Shown: positions 31,163 to 32,600 of the stretch, piece after piece
How positions within the stretch are numbered: the stretch's first letter is position 1
Layout: the number at the start of each line of letters is the position of its first letter
Origin: an uncultured Rubrobacteraceae bacterium
Lineage (GTDB): Bacteria; Actinomycetota; Rubrobacteria; Rubrobacterales; Rubrobacteraceae
DNA length: 32,600 bases
Assembly: GCA_902806065.1 (NCBI GenBank)
Contig: CADCVE010000048.1
Coordinates: 4,186-36,785, forward strand
Direction: 5' to 3'
Program-made: the position numbers and the translations under genes
Notes under the pieces: model-generated
Databases searched by the model: none
Told to the model about the DNA's origin: nothing
Seen by the model: the letters and a program-made list of their open reading frames with translations, nothing else

Positions 31163-31642
31163 ATGGACGGATGGACCACAGAAGGGGATGCTTTTAGCGA
31201 GATAGTTCTCGAGGTCTTTCGGCTCAACGGGCGCTTGATCGACGCGGGAGACAGCATCGCGGCTCCCGTGGGTCAGACCAGCGCGCGCTGGCAGGTCTTG
31301 GGGGTGGTTGCGGGCGGCCCCGCTTCGGTCGCCCAGGTCGCCCGCGCGATGGGGCTCACCCGTCAGGCCGTCCAGAGAACCGCCGACCTTCTGGCCGCCG
31401 ACGGGCTGGTGCAATACACCGACAACCCCCATCATCGCCGCGCCAAGCTCGTGACGATGACCCCCGAAGGTCAACAAGCACTCGACTATATACAGCAACG
31501 GCAGGCTCGGTGGGCCAACCGGATCGGAGGACAGCACGACTTGGAGCAGATGCGAACGGCCGCCACGGTGCTGCGGCAGCTAAGGGAGAGCCTCGAACGA
31601 GACGAGCAAGGCAGTGACTCGTCGGCAGGTTCCGACGTTTGA
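31163..31642 (+). CDS. MarR family transcriptional regulator
   Basis: This 159-residue MarR protein has VGQTSARWQVLGVVAGGPAS as the first helices, VAQVARAMGLTRQAVQRTAD as the helix-turn-helix, and DNPHHRRAKLVTMTPEG as the wing. The dimerisation helices are at both ends, and the Ser/Asp-rich tail is disordered. I chose ATG 31163; an in-frame GTG at 31145 lies inside the -10 to -35 spacer and cannot be translated from this promoter. No Shine-Dalgarno precedes the ATG, which fits a leaderless transcript. It is 45 bases from the VOC gene it probably controls. It is not closely similar to the MarR at the left edge. Confidence 0.87.
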   Translation: MDGWTTEGDAFSEIVLEVFRLNGRLIDAGDSIAAPVGQTSARWQVLGVVAGGPASVAQVARAMGLTRQAVQRTADLLAADGLVQYTDNPHHRRAKLVTMTPEGQQALDYIQQRQARWANRIGGQHDLEQMRTAATVLRQLRESLERDEQGSDSSAGSDV

Positions 31643-31687
31643 TCCATCATCTCCGTAGCGGAGACCCAACAGGAGGCAAAGACCCGC

Positions 31688-32059
31688 ATGAAACTAAACC
31701 ATCTCAATCTCACGGTCACTGACGTCGGGGCGGCCCGGGAGTTCTTGGAGACATACTTCGGGCTACGGTGCGCGGCCACGCGCGGCGACTCCTTCGCCGC
31801 GCTGTCCGACGATGACGGACTGTTCCTCACCCTGATGGAAGGCAAAAAGGTCGAATATCCGGGGACCTTCCACGTCGGCTTCGCGCAGGCGAGCGAAGAG
31901 AAGGTCGATGAGATCAATCAGCGACTAAAGGACGATGGATTCGACGTAAAGTCTCCCGGCAGATTCCATGGCGCCTGGACCTTCTACTTCAACGCCCCCG
32001 GCGGGTTCACTATCGAAGTTCTCGGCGCGGATGATCCCCAATTTCCAGTCGGCGGATGA
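31688..32059 (+). CDS. VOC superfamily (glyoxalase/bleomycin-resistance-like) protein
   Basis: The 123-residue protein starts at ATG 31688 with AGGAGG upstream. It has the two-module VOC fold: LNHLNLTVTDVGAAREFLET with a potential metal His in the first strand, FHVGFAQASEEKVDEINQRL in the middle, and FYFNAPGGFTIEVLG with the terminal Glu. So the His/His/Glu-type metal site appears to be present. VOC proteins include glyoxalases, ring-cleavage dioxygenases and antibiotic-binding proteins; the activity here cannot be named. It is the second gene after a MarR regulator, a common arrangement for inducible detoxification. Confidence 0.87.
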   Translation: MKLNHLNLTVTDVGAAREFLETYFGLRCAATRGDSFAALSDDDGLFLTLMEGKKVEYPGTFHVGFAQASEEKVDEINQRLKDDGFDVKSPGRFHGAWTFYFNAPGGFTIEVLGADDPQFPVGG

Positions 32060-32485
32060 TGTCCGGTCGATGCAACCGGAGTAGAGAATCCGACTATAGC
32101 CGATTGACGGGAGCATCGTCAGGCTCCTGTCGGCAGCCAACTAAAGGAGTCTCCGTGCAGATCACCGCCTCAGCGCCTGTTTTGTAATGGTCAAACTTGC
32201 CTCGCCAGCCGCCGCAGTATGGGGTCACGGGACCATTCGGGGGAAATCGTACTGCGAGAATGTGAGCGGCGGCTGCCCTCCCGGTCGGCCTAACCCGAAT
32301 TTTGTAGGGTCGTACGTACCTTCTTCGCAGGCGGCCCCTCGGAATCTCGTGCTGAGGGGGTTCTCGGAAGTCCGCCTACTGCCGGGGGCTTGCGCGAACC
32401 GTCTTCTCGGCGACGGGGGCTATACCGTGGCGGAAGCTGATCTTTGCCAGACGACCAGAGAGCAGGCATGAACCTACAGCGTTTC
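32060..32485. other. 426-base region without an intact gene
   Basis: After the VOC gene comes a hairpin (GACGGGAGC at 32106-32114 with GCTCCTGTC at 32123-32131), then a truncated 10-residue frame with a good ribosome site (32155-32187), then about 300 bases in which no credible gene was seen. The 94-codon and 91-codon frames here lack family features and are probably chance. Confidence 0.5.
32155..32187 (+). pseudogene. Truncated VOC-like gene start
   Basis: AAAGGAG stands 6 bases before GTG 32155, and the frame reads VQITASAPVL then stop. MQITASA is a common opening of VOC-fold proteins, and the upstream neighbour is a VOC gene. The similarity ends after seven residues, as if the rest had been replaced when mobile DNA entered on the right. 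The evidence is short, so chance is possible. Confidence 0.35.
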
Positions 32486-32600
32486 TCACAATGACTGAGC
32501 GGCCGTGTAGCCGCAGTGGACAAACCATCCCCTGGCGTCCTCCGGTGTGATCGCGTCGAGTGCAAGCCCGATCGCCGCCACGAGCGTCTCCTTCGTGCGT
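32486..32600 (-). CDS. IS630-type transposase, C-terminal fragment (runs off right edge)
   Basis: The last 37 codons of a minus-strand gene enter at the right edge. The sequence TKETLVAAIGLALDAITPED followed by ARGWFVHCGYTAAQSL is the characteristic C-terminus of IS630-family DDE transposases, where ARGWF-HCGY closes the catalytic domain. The stop is TGA at 32486. The catalytic residues lie outside the window, so completeness cannot be judged. It is too short to appear as an independent long frame. Confidence 0.72.
   Translation of the reverse strand, partial: RTKETLVAAIGLALDAITPEDARGWFVHCGYTAAQSL

Noticed and set aside
32187-32565. 94- and 91-codon frames near the right edge
   Set aside because: They have no domain features or ribosome site, and one overlaps the IS630-type transposase end, which has clear homology.
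1-32600. A selC tRNA-Sec gene, selA or selB near the selenium genes
   Set aside because: No 90-100 base tRNA-Sec fold with an acceptor/T-arm pair and no selA or selB protein motifs were seen; they must lie outside the window if present.

Overview
This looks like chromosomal DNA from a high-GC actinobacterium of the Rubrobacter type. The guess rests on high GC with C/G third positions, frequent GTG and TTG starts, a mannosylglycerate-hydrolase-like GH63 enzyme, and several NDH-2, DUF2723 and YfhO type membrane proteins. No rRNA, tRNA, CRISPR array or phage module was seen.

Layout. 1-720: a partial MarR gene and a DUF5519 gene behind a perfect 18-bp palindrome. 849-5254: a selenium locus, with selD and senB on the minus strand, divergent from an EgtB-like senA and a coupled methyltransferase. 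This matches the selenoneine (senABC) arrangement. The selD frame runs through an in-frame UGA at the catalytic Cys position, so the enzyme is itself a selenoprotein. 5263-9520: a DUF2723 membrane protein, a radical SAM/SPASM protein, a Crp/Fnr regulator and a DUF417 protein. 9792-14655: the GH63 hydrolase, then an NDH-2 carrying an N-terminal membrane domain whose relatives form three repeats in the next gene. 14898-15892: a very acidic secreted repeat protein and a lipoprotein. 15988-22029: a glycan-related plus-strand run of two glycosyltransferase-fold proteins, a nucleoside phosphorylase, a sugar-nucleotide epimerase and a YfhO protein. 22311-24785: metF, a small membrane protein and an MTA/MTI phosphorylase.

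24848-27883 is an extracytoplasmic redox operon: a beta-propeller lipoprotein, a redoxin lipoprotein split by an in-frame UGA (read as Sec60 in a UxxC active site), a CcdA thiol transporter and an alpha/beta-hydrolase lipoprotein. Both UGA codons are followed by hairpins with the spacing expected of bacterial SECIS elements. Two selenium uses (selenoneine and selenoproteins) therefore appear to share one SelD.

27918-32600 is accessory: a hypothetical envelope protein, a small membrane-protein gene beside a decayed paralogue, a complete IS5-family element with matched ends and TTA target repeats, a MarR/VOC pair, a truncated VOC-like stub, and the C-terminal end of an IS630-type transposase at the right edge.
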